This document shows positions 52,099-60,142 of a stretch of DNA of 64,000 nt, piece by piece. Within the stretch, counting starts at the first letter, position 1. Each line of letters starts with the position of its first letter. The stretch is from Desulfobacula sp. GTDB taxonomy: Bacteria > Desulfobacterota > Desulfobacteria > Desulfobacterales > Desulfobacteraceae. Location: contig JAMPXP010000009.1 in the NCBI GenBank assembly GCA_023701135.1, forward strand, positions 124,001-188,000. The letters are read 5' to 3'. A model generated the notes under the pieces. The model saw only the letters and a list, made by a program, of their open reading frames with translations. It was not told the DNA's origin and did no database searches. The position numbers were made by a program, and so were the translations under genes.

Positions 52099-52518
52099 AT
52101 GAGTGTAAGCTTGGAACACATTTCCCAGGATTTGCAAACTCAATGGCAGGACCACTTCCATATGCGTGATCAGACATGGAAGGTTCTTCAATACTCGATT
52201 CTGTTTTTTCTCGGCGTTGTTGGTCTGGAGATCAAAGGGGTTGACGTTTTTGTTCTTGTTGTAGGTTATATTGGTGTTTCTTGTACTTCGCTCTCCGGTC
52301 TGACCATCGCTCTGCACCACCGTCGCCGCCAAAAAGAGAAGTTCGATATCATCTATGTGTATGAGAAAGAACTCGGCCTTTATGAGCTTATTGAACCCAT
52401 TCTGAAGAAGTCTAAAAAGGGGGTCTTCGGCCGGATTAATACCACCAATTATATTGTGGTTATGCAGCTTGCCATTGCCGCTGTTTCAATTATCCTGCTT
52501 GTAAAACGGATAAAATGA
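52099..52518 (+). CDS. Small membrane protein, unknown
   Basis: 139 residues, good AAGGAGG ribosome site. Layout: N-terminal amphipathic segment ('DLQTQWQDHFHMRDQTWKVL'), two transmembrane helices (about 30-45 and 50-70), a basic cytoplasmic segment ('HHRRRQKEKFDIIYVYEKEL'), and a third transmembrane helix at the end ('VVMQLAIAAVSIILLVKRIK'). No family recognised. It overlaps the methyltransferase gene by 4 bases (ATGA), so the two are coupled. Its neighbours (AbiV upstream) make an accessory role possible. Confidence 0.7.
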   Translation: MSVSLEHISQDLQTQWQDHFHMRDQTWKVLQYSILFFLGVVGLEIKGVDVFVLVVGYIGVSCTSLSGLTIALHHRRRQKEKFDIIYVYEKELGLYELIEPILKKSKKGVFGRINTTNYIVVMQLAIAAVSIILLVKRIK

Positions 52519-53366
52519 AAAATAAAATATTCGAAGAGTTAGGGAGAATCAACCAACGGCCTGAACCGTTCCAATTCTATACTGCCAACGATCTATGGAC
52601 CGATGCGCATACCTCGGCGCAGATGCTCTCCTTCCACCTCAATGGGGCCATTGATGTTTCTTCACGAAAGACTGAGTTCATCGATCGATCGGTGGAATGG
52701 ATCTCGTCGGAATTCAACATCGGTAGGGACACGGAAATTGCGGACTTCGGCTGCGGCCCGGGATTGTATGCAACGCGCCTGGCCAAACGCCGGGCAAAGG
52801 TGACAGGCATTGATTTTTCCGGCAGGTCCATCGACTATGCAAAGGCGGTCGCAGCCCGTGAAAACTTGAACATCAGCTATGTGCAGCAGAATTATCTGGA
52901 CTTTAAAACCCAGGACCGGTTCAACCTTGTGATGATGATCATGTGCGATTTCTGCGCACTCAGCCCAGGGCAAAGAAAAGAAATTCTGAGCAAATTCCGC
53001 AGGATTCTGAAACCGGAGGGTTCCATCCTTCTGGATGTTTATTCCCTGGAGGCCTTTGGCCAGAGGAAAGAGGCGGCAATATACGAACTCAACCTGCTCA
53101 ACGGATTCTGGTCCCCAAGCCCGTATTATGGCTTTCTGAATACCTTCACATACGGCAAAGAAAAGGTTGTGCTGGACAAATACACAATTGTTGAACCGGA
53201 ACGTACCAGAACGGTGTATAATTGGCTGCAATATTTTTCACCCGAGGATCTGGAGAAGGAGTTTCAGGATGCCGGACTCTCCGTTAAAGGTTTTTTTTCG
53301 GACGTTGCGGGAACTCCGCATGATCCAAAGTCCAAGGAATTTGCCGTCATTGCCGGGAAAGCCTGA
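52515..53366 (+). CDS. Class I SAM-dependent methyltransferase
   Basis: 283 residues. SAM-binding motif I 'IADFGCGPGLYATRLAKRRA', motif II acidic 'VTGIDFSGRSIDYAKAVA', and 'FNLVMMIMCDFCALSPGQRK' as motif IV region, followed by 'LKPEGSILLDVYSLEAFGQR'. The 60-residue N-terminal part and the beta-rich C-terminal part likely define the substrate, which is unknown. Starts inside the stop codon of the membrane protein gene. Base composition is back to the window average. Confidence 0.85.
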   Translation: MKNKIFEELGRINQRPEPFQFYTANDLWTDAHTSAQMLSFHLNGAIDVSSRKTEFIDRSVEWISSEFNIGRDTEIADFGCGPGLYATRLAKRRAKVTGIDFSGRSIDYAKAVAARENLNISYVQQNYLDFKTQDRFNLVMMIMCDFCALSPGQRKEILSKFRRILKPEGSILLDVYSLEAFGQRKEAAIYELNLLNGFWSPSPYYGFLNTFTYGKEKVVLDKYTIVEPERTRTVYNWLQYFSPEDLEKEFQDAGLSVKGFFSDVAGTPHDPKSKEFAVIAGKA

Positions 53367-53454
53367 ACCCCTCAAATTTCTTGGAGCCGGTGTCCGGCAC
53401 CGACGGATGACACAGGAACACGGACTGGTTGACGCCGCCTGTTGATTTTATCTC

Positions 53455-53501
53455 TTGATCAAGTCTCTGATATTTTCTATGATCATCCGTTTTCAAACGG
53501 A
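53455..53501 (+). promoter_or_regulatory. Promoter with perfect palindrome at the start site, diguanylate cyclase gene
   Basis: TTGATC (53455-53460), 17-base spacer, TATGAT (53478-53483), followed by a perfect palindrome TCCGTTT-TC-AAACGGA (53486-53501) covering the predicted transcription start. The position is typical of a repressor site. Confidence 0.5.
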
Positions 53502-53545
53502 ATAACCGTTCATTCGATTGATTGGAGGAGGTCACAGGTCATCAT

Positions 53546-55198
53546 ATGAATCTTCAGTTTCACCCCGTTGCCGTTCTTTATTTTTCCTCCTGCGCTTTCG
53601 CCTTAGCCATGTTTTATATAAGCCGGCACCTGCCGGATGTCAGGGGTTCCCGGATCTGGGGGATTGTGATGCTGTTCTGCGCCATCTGGTCTGCCGGAGA
53701 AGGATTTCAGACCCTTGTGGCGGATTTGGACCTTAAGCTGTTTATCGTCCGGTTTTCCTACCTGGGAGTGGTCGGTACGGCGGTGTTCTGGTCTCTTTTT
53801 ATCGTGATTTACAGCAATAACGAACGCCTTCTGAATAACAGAGTGAAAATCATCCTGTCCATCCCGCCTGTGTTGACTTACCTGTCCATTCTGACGCTTC
53901 ACCTGCACCCGTATTTTTTTAAATCCGTCGAACTGGTGAATACCAACGGGTTTTCCAGCCTGTCCATGGTTTACGGGCCTGTTTTCTGGGCCTGGACGGT
54001 TTTTGCCTATGCCGCCATCTTCGGAAGCGGGGTTCTTCTGGTGCAGTCGGTCCTGCGGTTTCCCCATCATTTCCATGGCCAGATCTTTCTGCTGGCCATG
54101 GCCGGGTTGATGCCCCTGCTTTCCAATTTCCTGTTTATCACGGGCCATAATTTTTTAGGGCCTTTTTCTCCCACATCACCGGTCTTTGTCATCAGCGGCC
54201 TTCTGGTGGGTATCAATTTCCGCCGTAACCGGTTCCTGGATGTGATGCCGGTTGCCCATGACCTGGTGTTCCAGCATGTGAACAGCGGGGTCATTGTCCT
54301 GGATAACCGAGGTGTGGTGGTGGAAATGAACCCCAAGGCTGAAAAAATGACGGGCCGGGTGAAACAGGAGATGATCGGACAGCCGGTCCAAAATACCCTT
54401 GTCAAGCGATTCGGGCTGCCGGAAACGTTTTTTGACGAGATGAAGCACACAAATGAGGTCAAGGAGGGAGCAAAGGTGTATGAGCTGCAGCAGACCCCCC
54501 TGGTGGACCCGGCAGGCAGGCATACGGGGCGGATTATCCTGCTCTATGATATTACCGCACTCAAACAGTCTGAAGAAGAGCTGTCCGCGGCCAATGAAAT
54601 GCTTAAAAAAATGGCGGCCACGGACCCGCTGACATCGCTTTCCAACCGCCGGGATTTCTTTGGTCTTGCCCAAAGGGAGCTTGCCCGGGCCCAGCGCCGC
54701 CAGCACTGTTTCTCCCTGATCCTTCTGGACCTGGATAATTTTAAAACCGTTAACGATACCCTGGGGCACCCCCGCGGGGATATGGTGCTGCAGGAGACGG
54801 CCCGGTGCCTGAAGATGTATTCTCGCAGCGGGGATATCCTGGGACGTTACGGCGGAGATGAATTCATTGTCCTGGCCTATGAGGCGGATCTTCACGAGGC
54901 CATGGTGCTGGCCCGAAGATACTGTGAGATCATTCCGCCCCGCCTGGCGGCCCTGGGTCCCTTTGAGGTTCCCGTCACCCTCAGTATCGGGGTGGCCATG
55001 TATGATAAAGAAGAAAAGATTTCCCTTGATACTCTGCTGGACCGGGCCGATGCTGCCCTTTACGAATCAAAAAAAGGCGGAAGGAACCGGGTGTCTGTCT
55101 GGCGGTCCGGCGATGCCGGAAGCACGGGGCAAGATCATGCCCTTGCGCCGGCCCTGCTTTCGAAACTCAGTCCCGGGCCTCTTCTGATTGCGAAATAA
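53546..55198 (+). CDS. Membrane diguanylate cyclase (7TM-PAS-GGDEF)
   Basis: 550 residues from the ATG at 53546 (a TTG-start reading at 53522 includes the GGAGGAGG ribosome-site region). The first 225 residues contain seven hydrophobic segments, like the 7TM sensor modules of histidine kinases and cyclases. A PAS domain follows (about 240-350, 'SGVIVLDNRGVVVEMNPKAE'), then GGDEF (about 375-535) with 'ATDPLTSLSNRRDFFGLA' and the active site 'RYGGDEFIVLAYEADLHEA', so c-di-GMP synthesis is likely. No inhibitory RxxD is obvious. The gene converges on the DUF1499 gene with a 32-base overlap. Confidence 0.9.
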   Translation: MNLQFHPVAVLYFSSCAFALAMFYISRHLPDVRGSRIWGIVMLFCAIWSAGEGFQTLVADLDLKLFIVRFSYLGVVGTAVFWSLFIVIYSNNERLLNNRVKIILSIPPVLTYLSILTLHLHPYFFKSVELVNTNGFSSLSMVYGPVFWAWTVFAYAAIFGSGVLLVQSVLRFPHHFHGQIFLLAMAGLMPLLSNFLFITGHNFLGPFSPTSPVFVISGLLVGINFRRNRFLDVMPVAHDLVFQHVNSGVIVLDNRGVVVEMNPKAEKMTGRVKQEMIGQPVQNTLVKRFGLPETFFDEMKHTNEVKEGAKVYELQQTPLVDPAGRHTGRIILLYDITALKQSEEELSAANEMLKKMAATDPLTSLSNRRDFFGLAQRELARAQRRQHCFSLILLDLDNFKTVNDTLGHPRGDMVLQETARCLKMYSRSGDILGRYGGDEFIVLAYEADLHEAMVLARRYCEIIPPRLAALGPFEVPVTLSIGVAMYDKEEKISLDTLLDRADAALYESKKGGRNRVSVWRSGDAGSTGQDHALAPALLSKLSPGPLLIAK

Positions 55199-55619
55199 AC
55201 AACTCCCGCAAATGCTCTACCCTTTTCCGGTTGACGCCGAAATCACTATAGCCGAGCCGGGAGGCGGAGCGGACATGGATAATGGGTTCATCCGGGAAAA
55301 AGAACTCAAGGTCATCCACAAACCCCATGATCTTTGATTTGCACTCAATATGGAGATAATGGCCGGTTTCCGAAACGATGGTATTTCCTTGAATTGAGGC
55401 GATGATCTTTTTCAATCGTTCAAAAGCAGCCTCTTTCCCGCCCTGATACCGAAGGGGTGGTAAGCCATGCCCATCATCGGCCGCCTGGCTGCTGACGCAG
55501 TTGGGGCTGGAGGGGCAGTCCGCCAGCCGGCCGTTTTGCACACCTGAATTCTCAGGCCGCTGTCCTGCACAGGAAATAATCATAAGGCCTCCGATGATCA
55601 AAACACCGATTTGTTTCAT
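55167..55619 (-). CDS. DUF1499-domain lipoprotein
   Basis: About 150 residues from the ATG at 55619, which follows GGGAG; the frame is open to 55658. The N terminus is a lipoprotein signal ('VLIIGGLMIISCAG'). DUF1499 features: 'LADCPSSPNCVSSQAADDGH' with the conserved CPxSPNCVSS, and 'FVDDLEFFFPDEPIIHVRSAS' with the SRxG-type ending 'SRLGYSDFGVNRKRVEHLRE'. Function unknown. It is 35 bases downstream of dapB on the same strand. Confidence 0.85.
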   Translation of the reverse strand: MKQIGVLIIGGLMIISCAGQRPENSGVQNGRLADCPSSPNCVSSQAADDGHGLPPLRYQGGKEAAFERLKKIIASIQGNTIVSETGHYLHIECKSKIMGFVDDLEFFFPDEPIIHVRSASRLGYSDFGVNRKRVEHLRELFISQSEEARD

Positions 55620-55654
55620 GGCTTCTCCCAAAAGGCCGAGAAAGGACGAGAGGC

Positions 55655-56464
55655 TCATTTTTCGTCCAGATCCATGACCTGATCCAGGCCCCGGCGGAGC
55701 CCGGTAAAGGTATGGACCCTGCGGATGGCCAGCAGGGACCCGTCCACATAGGGCTGGGCGCTGGAGCCGGCATCATGGCGGAGGGTCAGCTTCTGGTCCG
55801 GCATGCCGAAGATGATTTCCAGGGAAAGGGTGTATCCGGGCAACCGGACGGAATGCACCTGGGACCCTGTCATGTCGGCGCCCCGTGTTTCCCTGACTCC
55901 CTGGGTCTGGTCCAGGGGGATGGTGAGCCTGGAAGGCCGGATTTTTGAAAGCCGGTGGGCCATTTCCCTTGCCGTTCCGCTGGGCGCATCTTTTTTGGCG
56001 TCATGGGCATAATCCATGATTTCCCACTGGGGGATATATTTGGCCGCCATTTCGGCAAATTTATGCAGCAGGACCACGGTGAGGGCAAAATTTCCAACGG
56101 CCAGCACACCCCGTTTTTTCTCCAGGGCCTTTGTATGGATGTCGGCATAATCTTCATCCGTCAGCCCCGAGGTTCCCACAACCACATGGACCCCCGCATC
56201 CAGGGCCGTCAATATGTTCTGTTTGGCAATCTCCGGTGCTGTATAATCCACCATGACATGGCAGCCCGCCAGGGCGTCCGGGCCGACTGATCCGGAGATG
56301 ATCAGGTCACATCCGTCCAGCCCAATTACATCCTGAAGGGTTTTCCCTTTGTGGGTCCTGGAAACGGCCCCGGCCATTTCCAGATCTTCTGTCTGATAAA
56401 TTCCTTTGCTCAGGGCTGATCCGGCCCAACCGGTGGCCCCTGCAACACAAACCTTTATGGTCAT
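55655..56464 (-). CDS. dapB: 4-hydroxy-tetrahydrodipicolinate reductase
   Basis: 269 residues. Reduces HTPA in the lysine/diaminopimelate pathway. The N-terminal nucleotide motif 'VCVAGATGWAGSALSKGI' and 'MVDYTAPEIAKQNILTALD', 'VVGTSGLTDED' are present. The catalytic region reads 'YAHDAKKDAPSGTAREMA': the DAPSGTA substrate loop and the Lys are kept, but the first His of the usual EHH pair is Ala here, as in a known divergent DapB clade. Preceded by a good promoter. Most likely functional; a related dehydrogenase of altered specificity cannot be excluded. Confidence 0.87.
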   Translation of the reverse strand: MTIKVCVAGATGWAGSALSKGIYQTEDLEMAGAVSRTHKGKTLQDVIGLDGCDLIISGSVGPDALAGCHVMVDYTAPEIAKQNILTALDAGVHVVVGTSGLTDEDYADIHTKALEKKRGVLAVGNFALTVVLLHKFAEMAAKYIPQWEIMDYAHDAKKDAPSGTAREMAHRLSKIRPSRLTIPLDQTQGVRETRGADMTGSQVHSVRLPGYTLSLEIIFGMPDQKLTLRHDAGSSAQPYVDGSLLAIRRVHTFTGLRRGLDQVMDLDEK

Positions 56465-56510
56465 AGGTCCCTGCCTTTTGAAAGCTGTTTTTTGATCAAA
56501 TGCTTAGACC

Positions 56511-56539
56511 AGATTAATCTTGAAGGGACCCCATGTCAA
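56511..56539 (-). promoter_or_regulatory. Sigma-70 promoter for dapB
   Basis: On the minus strand TTGACA (56539-56534), 17-base spacer, TAATCT (56516-56511), 47 bases before the dapB start. Confidence 0.55.
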
Positions 56540-56583
56540 ATGAATAGATGTGATGCAGACCATCACCATCTGTGTTGTCGGGC

Positions 56584-57270
56584 TCAGACCGTAGTGTCTT
56601 CCCCGGGGGGGTGAACCAGCTCAAAGGGAGTCTCTTGGCGGCTGAGGCCGGCAATGATCTGAAGGGGATCCTTTCCGGATTTGAGTTCATTGTAGGTCTC
56701 AGCAAGCTTCGACAGGGCGTTCCAGCCTGAATCCTCTGACTCGGTGTTCATGAAGGAGGCAAGGCTCATACTGCGGGTGCCGGCTTGAAGATCGGCCGCA
56801 AAATCGAGGATCTCCGTGTTTGTTGACAGGCGGCTGAAGCCTGCTTTGAAAGCCTCGTCACTGTTCAATTGCTTTTCAAGGGCTGCCTTTTGGGAAAAGC
56901 TTTCTTTTATGACGATCTTTCCCTTGGCATTCAACGAAAGGGAAACGGTCTGGTTTTCATCAACCCCCAATTTTGCCATGGCGGATTCAAGGCTCGCCCG
57001 GATGGTTTCTTCGTCGGAATCCGCTGCGGTCTGAAAATCCTCCCTGGAGAGCTTGCCTGTGGGCGGAAGGCCCAGGGCCTCCCTCAGCCTTGCCACGCCG
57101 ACATCGCTGGAGAGGGTGACCGTATCCTTTTGTATGGCTTGGCTTTCCGCCGAGGCGGTCTTGACTGTGCCGGAGGTTTTGGCAGTGTCTGCCGGTTTGA
57201 TGACGCTCCTGTTGTCCCTCAGGTAGAGGTCGTTTGTCCTATAGGTCTTTATGGTGTCCACAGTTGTCAT
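56584..57270 (-). CDS. Hypothetical protein
   Basis: 228 residues, soluble, acidic, without a signal peptide or membrane segment. The first 60 residues are low in structure and include 'QAIQKDTVTLSSDVGVARLR'; the 'DTVTLSS' string is reminiscent of FlgM-type flagellar proteins and of hook-associated regions but is too short to assign. The rest alternates helices, with 'DENQTVSLSLNAKGKIVIKE' as a likely beta-hairpin. AGGAGA precedes the ATG. It is 122 bases downstream of the STAS gene on the same strand. No function assigned. Confidence 0.65.
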   Translation of the reverse strand: MTTVDTIKTYRTNDLYLRDNRSVIKPADTAKTSGTVKTASAESQAIQKDTVTLSSDVGVARLREALGLPPTGKLSREDFQTAADSDEETIRASLESAMAKLGVDENQTVSLSLNAKGKIVIKESFSQKAALEKQLNSDEAFKAGFSRLSTNTEILDFAADLQAGTRSMSLASFMNTESEDSGWNALSKLAETYNELKSGKDPLQIIAGLSRQETPFELVHPPGEDTTV

Positions 57271-57392
57271 GAAAGGGTCTCCTAACGAATTGTTGTGGTG
57301 TCGTCGTTATGGAGAATTTTGCAAATCCCGTGCCTTTATTTCCGGAAACCGGATTTTTTTAAATTTTTGTTGCAGGGCAGGGCCGGCGGATT

Positions 57393-57722
57393 CTATATGT
57401 CGGCGCAGGCCGAGGGGCAGTCCGGATAAATCCGGATAATGGCGCCGAACCCCGACATCTCAAATACATCCTTGACCATTTGGGTCAGGGAGGCCAGGGC
57501 AAGGCTGCCTTGATTTTCCTTGACTTTTTTGGCCACCATGAGAATGCTGCGAAGCCCTGCGCTGCTGATGTATTCCAGATTTGAAAAATCAATCACCAGA
57601 TGTTTTTCCGCCTCGGCCAGGGGAGTCATGGCCTCATCAAATTGGCCGGTGGTATGGGTATCCAGCCGTCCTGAAACGGAAACGATCATCACGGGGCCGT
57701 TTTTTTGGGTTTCTATCTTCAT
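57393..57722 (-). CDS. STAS-domain protein (anti-sigma factor antagonist type)
   Basis: 109 residues from the ATG at 57722, preceded by AAAGGAG (the frame is open further upstream inside the aminotransferase gene). A stand-alone STAS domain: 'GPVMIVSVSGRLDTHTTGQF', 'KHLVIDFSNLEYISSAGLRS' with the phosphorylatable Ser region SSAG, then 'ILMVAKKVKENQGSLALASL'. Such proteins bind RsbW-like kinases and switch partners when phosphorylated. A degenerate RsbW-like domain is encoded two genes upstream in the same operon, an obvious partner candidate. Located 10 bases after the aminotransferase gene. Confidence 0.88.
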   Translation of the reverse strand: MKIETQKNGPVMIVSVSGRLDTHTTGQFDEAMTPLAEAEKHLVIDFSNLEYISSAGLRSILMVAKKVKENQGSLALASLTQMVKDVFEMSGFGAIIRIYPDCPSACADI

Positions 57723-57732
57723 TTTTCTCCTT

Positions 57733-58854
57733 TTATTTTTGAGCGGTTGACAGCACTTCCCGGAAGGCATTGATAAAATCCGTCATCACCGGCGCCTGAA
57801 CCAGGGAAATCCTGATCCAGTTGGGGAAACGAAACCCGGTCATGGTCCGGACCATGACGCCGCGTTTCATGAGCATCCGGTAGAGCAGGGTGTCTGACAG
57901 GGGGACATGGACCATCATATAATTGCCCTGGTTTGACAGGTAGGGGATGCCCAGACCGTCAAAAAAGGGGCAGAGCAGTTCTCTGGCTTCTTTGACCATT
58001 TTCCGGGTGGCCAGGATAAAATCCCTATCATCGGTTATGGCGGCTGCGGCAGCCTGCTGGGCCGGGGTGTTCACGGAATAGACAATATGGGTGCGCCGAA
58101 CCATGTCCACCACATCCGGAGAACTGCACAAATAGCCGATGCGGAGGGCGGCCAGGGCATACATCTTGGAAAAGGTCCTGAAGGTGACCACATTGGGAAA
58201 GGTTTCCATCAACTGCATGGCATCCGGGTAATCCGGGTTGTCCACATATTCGCAATAGGCTTCGTCAATGACCACGATGCAGCGCTGGTCCACGGCTTCC
58301 AGGAAACCGGTCATGGTGTCCCTGTCCCAGTAAGTGCCGGTGGGGTTGTTGGGATTGCAGACAAAGATGATCTTGGTTTTGTCATCCACGGCATCCAGCA
58401 TGGCTTCGGGATCAAAGCCGAAATCCTTCAAAGGGATGAGCCTCGCCTCCACCCCGGAGAATTCGGCCACCCATTCATATACGGCAAAGGTTTTGTCCGC
58501 CGTGATGATATTGTCGCCCTTCACGCAAAAGGCCTTGATCACACTGGAGATGACCTCGCAGGAGCCGTTGCCCACAAGGAACTGGTCCTGGGTCTTATGA
58601 AATTTGGCGGCCAGCAGGTCCCTCAGATCAAAGCAGTCTCCATTGGGATATACCGGCACCATTTCCGCCTTGAACCCGTCAATGACCCGGTGAACCGCCG
58701 GAGGCGGGCCCAGGGCGTTTTCATTGTTGTTCAGCCGGTGAAGACGTTCAACCCCGAACAGCGACATGAGCACGCTGTCGGGCTTGCTGGGATAATAGGG
58801 TTCAAAATTCCGGATATGCCGGGGAACAATCCGGTCAAGCATGAGGGTGGACAT
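57733..58854 (-). CDS. HisC-like class I/II aminotransferase
   Basis: 373 residues. PLP fold-type I with 'LVGNGSCEVISSVIKAFCV', 'FVCNPNNPTGTYWDRDTMTG', 'CIVVIDEAYCEYV' and the PLP Lys in 'RTFSKMYALAALRIGYLCS'. Overall it resembles histidinol-phosphate aminotransferase, and is the right length. However, no his genes are present and the gene overlaps the GNAT-like gene by 20 bases inside an operon with STAS, transporter and oxidoreductase genes, so another amino-group acceptor, such as a specialised amino sugar, amino acid or phosphonate, is plausible. Confidence 0.85.
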   Translation of the reverse strand: MSTLMLDRIVPRHIRNFEPYYPSKPDSVLMSLFGVERLHRLNNNENALGPPPAVHRVIDGFKAEMVPVYPNGDCFDLRDLLAAKFHKTQDQFLVGNGSCEVISSVIKAFCVKGDNIITADKTFAVYEWVAEFSGVEARLIPLKDFGFDPEAMLDAVDDKTKIIFVCNPNNPTGTYWDRDTMTGFLEAVDQRCIVVIDEAYCEYVDNPDYPDAMQLMETFPNVVTFRTFSKMYALAALRIGYLCSSPDVVDMVRRTHIVYSVNTPAQQAAAAAITDDRDFILATRKMVKEARELLCPFFDGLGIPYLSNQGNYMMVHVPLSDTLLYRMLMKRGVMVRTMTGFRFPNWIRISLVQAPVMTDFINAFREVLSTAQK

Positions 58855-60142
58855 AGTGGAATATCACCTTATCGGACTCACCCGCATAGGGCAGAACATA
58901 GGCCGGTTCAAACCCGGTCTCCGTCAGATCCTTGCCCAGAGCGGCCTGCCAGCCGATGGAAAGGTCCATGGTAAAAAAGAGGTTGAGATAATTTTCATTG
59001 ACCAGCAATTGAATATGGCGCTGGATATTCTCCCGGATATCGGTTCCGTCCAGCATGGGCCGGATAAAGGCTTCCTGTTTGTCCGCACCCAGCCGAGTCC
59101 CCAGGAGGGACCGGGCCGGGCGGCCTCCGCCTGGATCCTTATACTCCCGAATGGTCCGGATGAGAAACAGGCGGTCATAGGTTCCCTTCAGAAAGGGCCC
59201 CAGAACCGGGTGGGCCCAGACAGGGCAGCCCATGTCCTCCCTCAGATGCCGGAACCAGAGGGTCCGGGTTTCCTTTTGTCCGTTGGATTGTTTGTAGGCC
59301 AAGGCGGCCAGGGGTTCGAAATTTCCCGGCGGAAGATCCGGGGTGGCGGCTCGGCTGTAAAGGGTAATGGCTTCGGTTCGGGCCACCTGGTTGATCAAAT
59401 GGTCCATCAGGAGCTGGGCGATGCCGTCACCCTTGGAAAACAGATAAGGGCCGTAAAATTCCACGGTCCGCCGGGAGGGGATCTGCCAGCAGATCATCCC
59501 GGCCGCGGTCCCGGCCTCATCCTTGACCAGGCCTGCATGGAAACGGCCTTGGGATATCCGGTCGATGATATTCCCCGGCGTCCGGAAGGATTTCGGATAC
59601 AGGGGTTCCGGATACAGGGCCATGGTCAGGGCGCAGGCATGGCTGATGTCGGCCGGATCAGAGCAGGCCTGCGCGCTTAAGGTTCCCCTCAGGGGGGTGG
59701 ACGGAACCTCGGCTTTTTCGATATCCGGGTAAATGATGTCCTGAAAAAGGGTAACGCCGAGGGTTCTGCCGCTCAGGGCGATGGAAAATCGGTCTGCCAC
59801 ACGGGATGCGAGAAGCAGTCCCATGTGGGCCATGCCCTGGTCCAGGTCTTGGGAAATTTCGCTTGCCGCCGTCAGGTTCATGGCCCAGAGGTCTTCGGGG
59901 CTGCTTTCAAACTGGAACAGGGCCGATACGCTTGAGGCTTCCCGGCTTAAGGTCAGGGTCAGCCGGGTTCCGGGAGCGGTTCTGGACAGATGGAGGATAA
60001 ATTCTTCCGCCGCCAGCGCCAGGCGCAGGGTCTTGCCGGGGTCCAGCCCCATGACCGGGGCTCCGGTTTCCACCACCCCCTGAACCAGGGGAATCCAGCA
60101 GATATCGGCCTGGAGGTCCAGAGATAAACGGGTCTCTGTCAT
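58835..60142 (-). CDS. Degenerate anti-sigma-kinase-like domain joined to a GNAT-like domain
   Basis: 435 residues from the ATG at 60142, which overlaps the preceding stop (ATGA) and follows GGAGG. Residues 1-145 resemble an RsbW-type HATPase_c_2 domain: 'LDPGKTLRLALAAEEFILHL' in the N-box position (the Asn is not evident) and 'QGMAHMGLLLASRVADRFSI' near the G box. Residues about 160-260 look like an acetyltransferase ('FHAGLVKDEAGTAAGMICWQ', 'YLFSKGDGIAQLLMDHLINQ' as a possible acetyl-CoA loop), followed by about 170 residues of unknown fold. This is an unusual combination; both assignments come from pattern reading only. Confidence 0.6.
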   Translation of the reverse strand: MTETRLSLDLQADICWIPLVQGVVETGAPVMGLDPGKTLRLALAAEEFILHLSRTAPGTRLTLTLSREASSVSALFQFESSPEDLWAMNLTAASEISQDLDQGMAHMGLLLASRVADRFSIALSGRTLGVTLFQDIIYPDIEKAEVPSTPLRGTLSAQACSDPADISHACALTMALYPEPLYPKSFRTPGNIIDRISQGRFHAGLVKDEAGTAAGMICWQIPSRRTVEFYGPYLFSKGDGIAQLLMDHLINQVARTEAITLYSRAATPDLPPGNFEPLAALAYKQSNGQKETRTLWFRHLREDMGCPVWAHPVLGPFLKGTYDRLFLIRTIREYKDPGGGRPARSLLGTRLGADKQEAFIRPMLDGTDIRENIQRHIQLLVNENYLNLFFTMDLSIGWQAALGKDLTETGFEPAYVLPYAGESDKVIFHYVHPHA

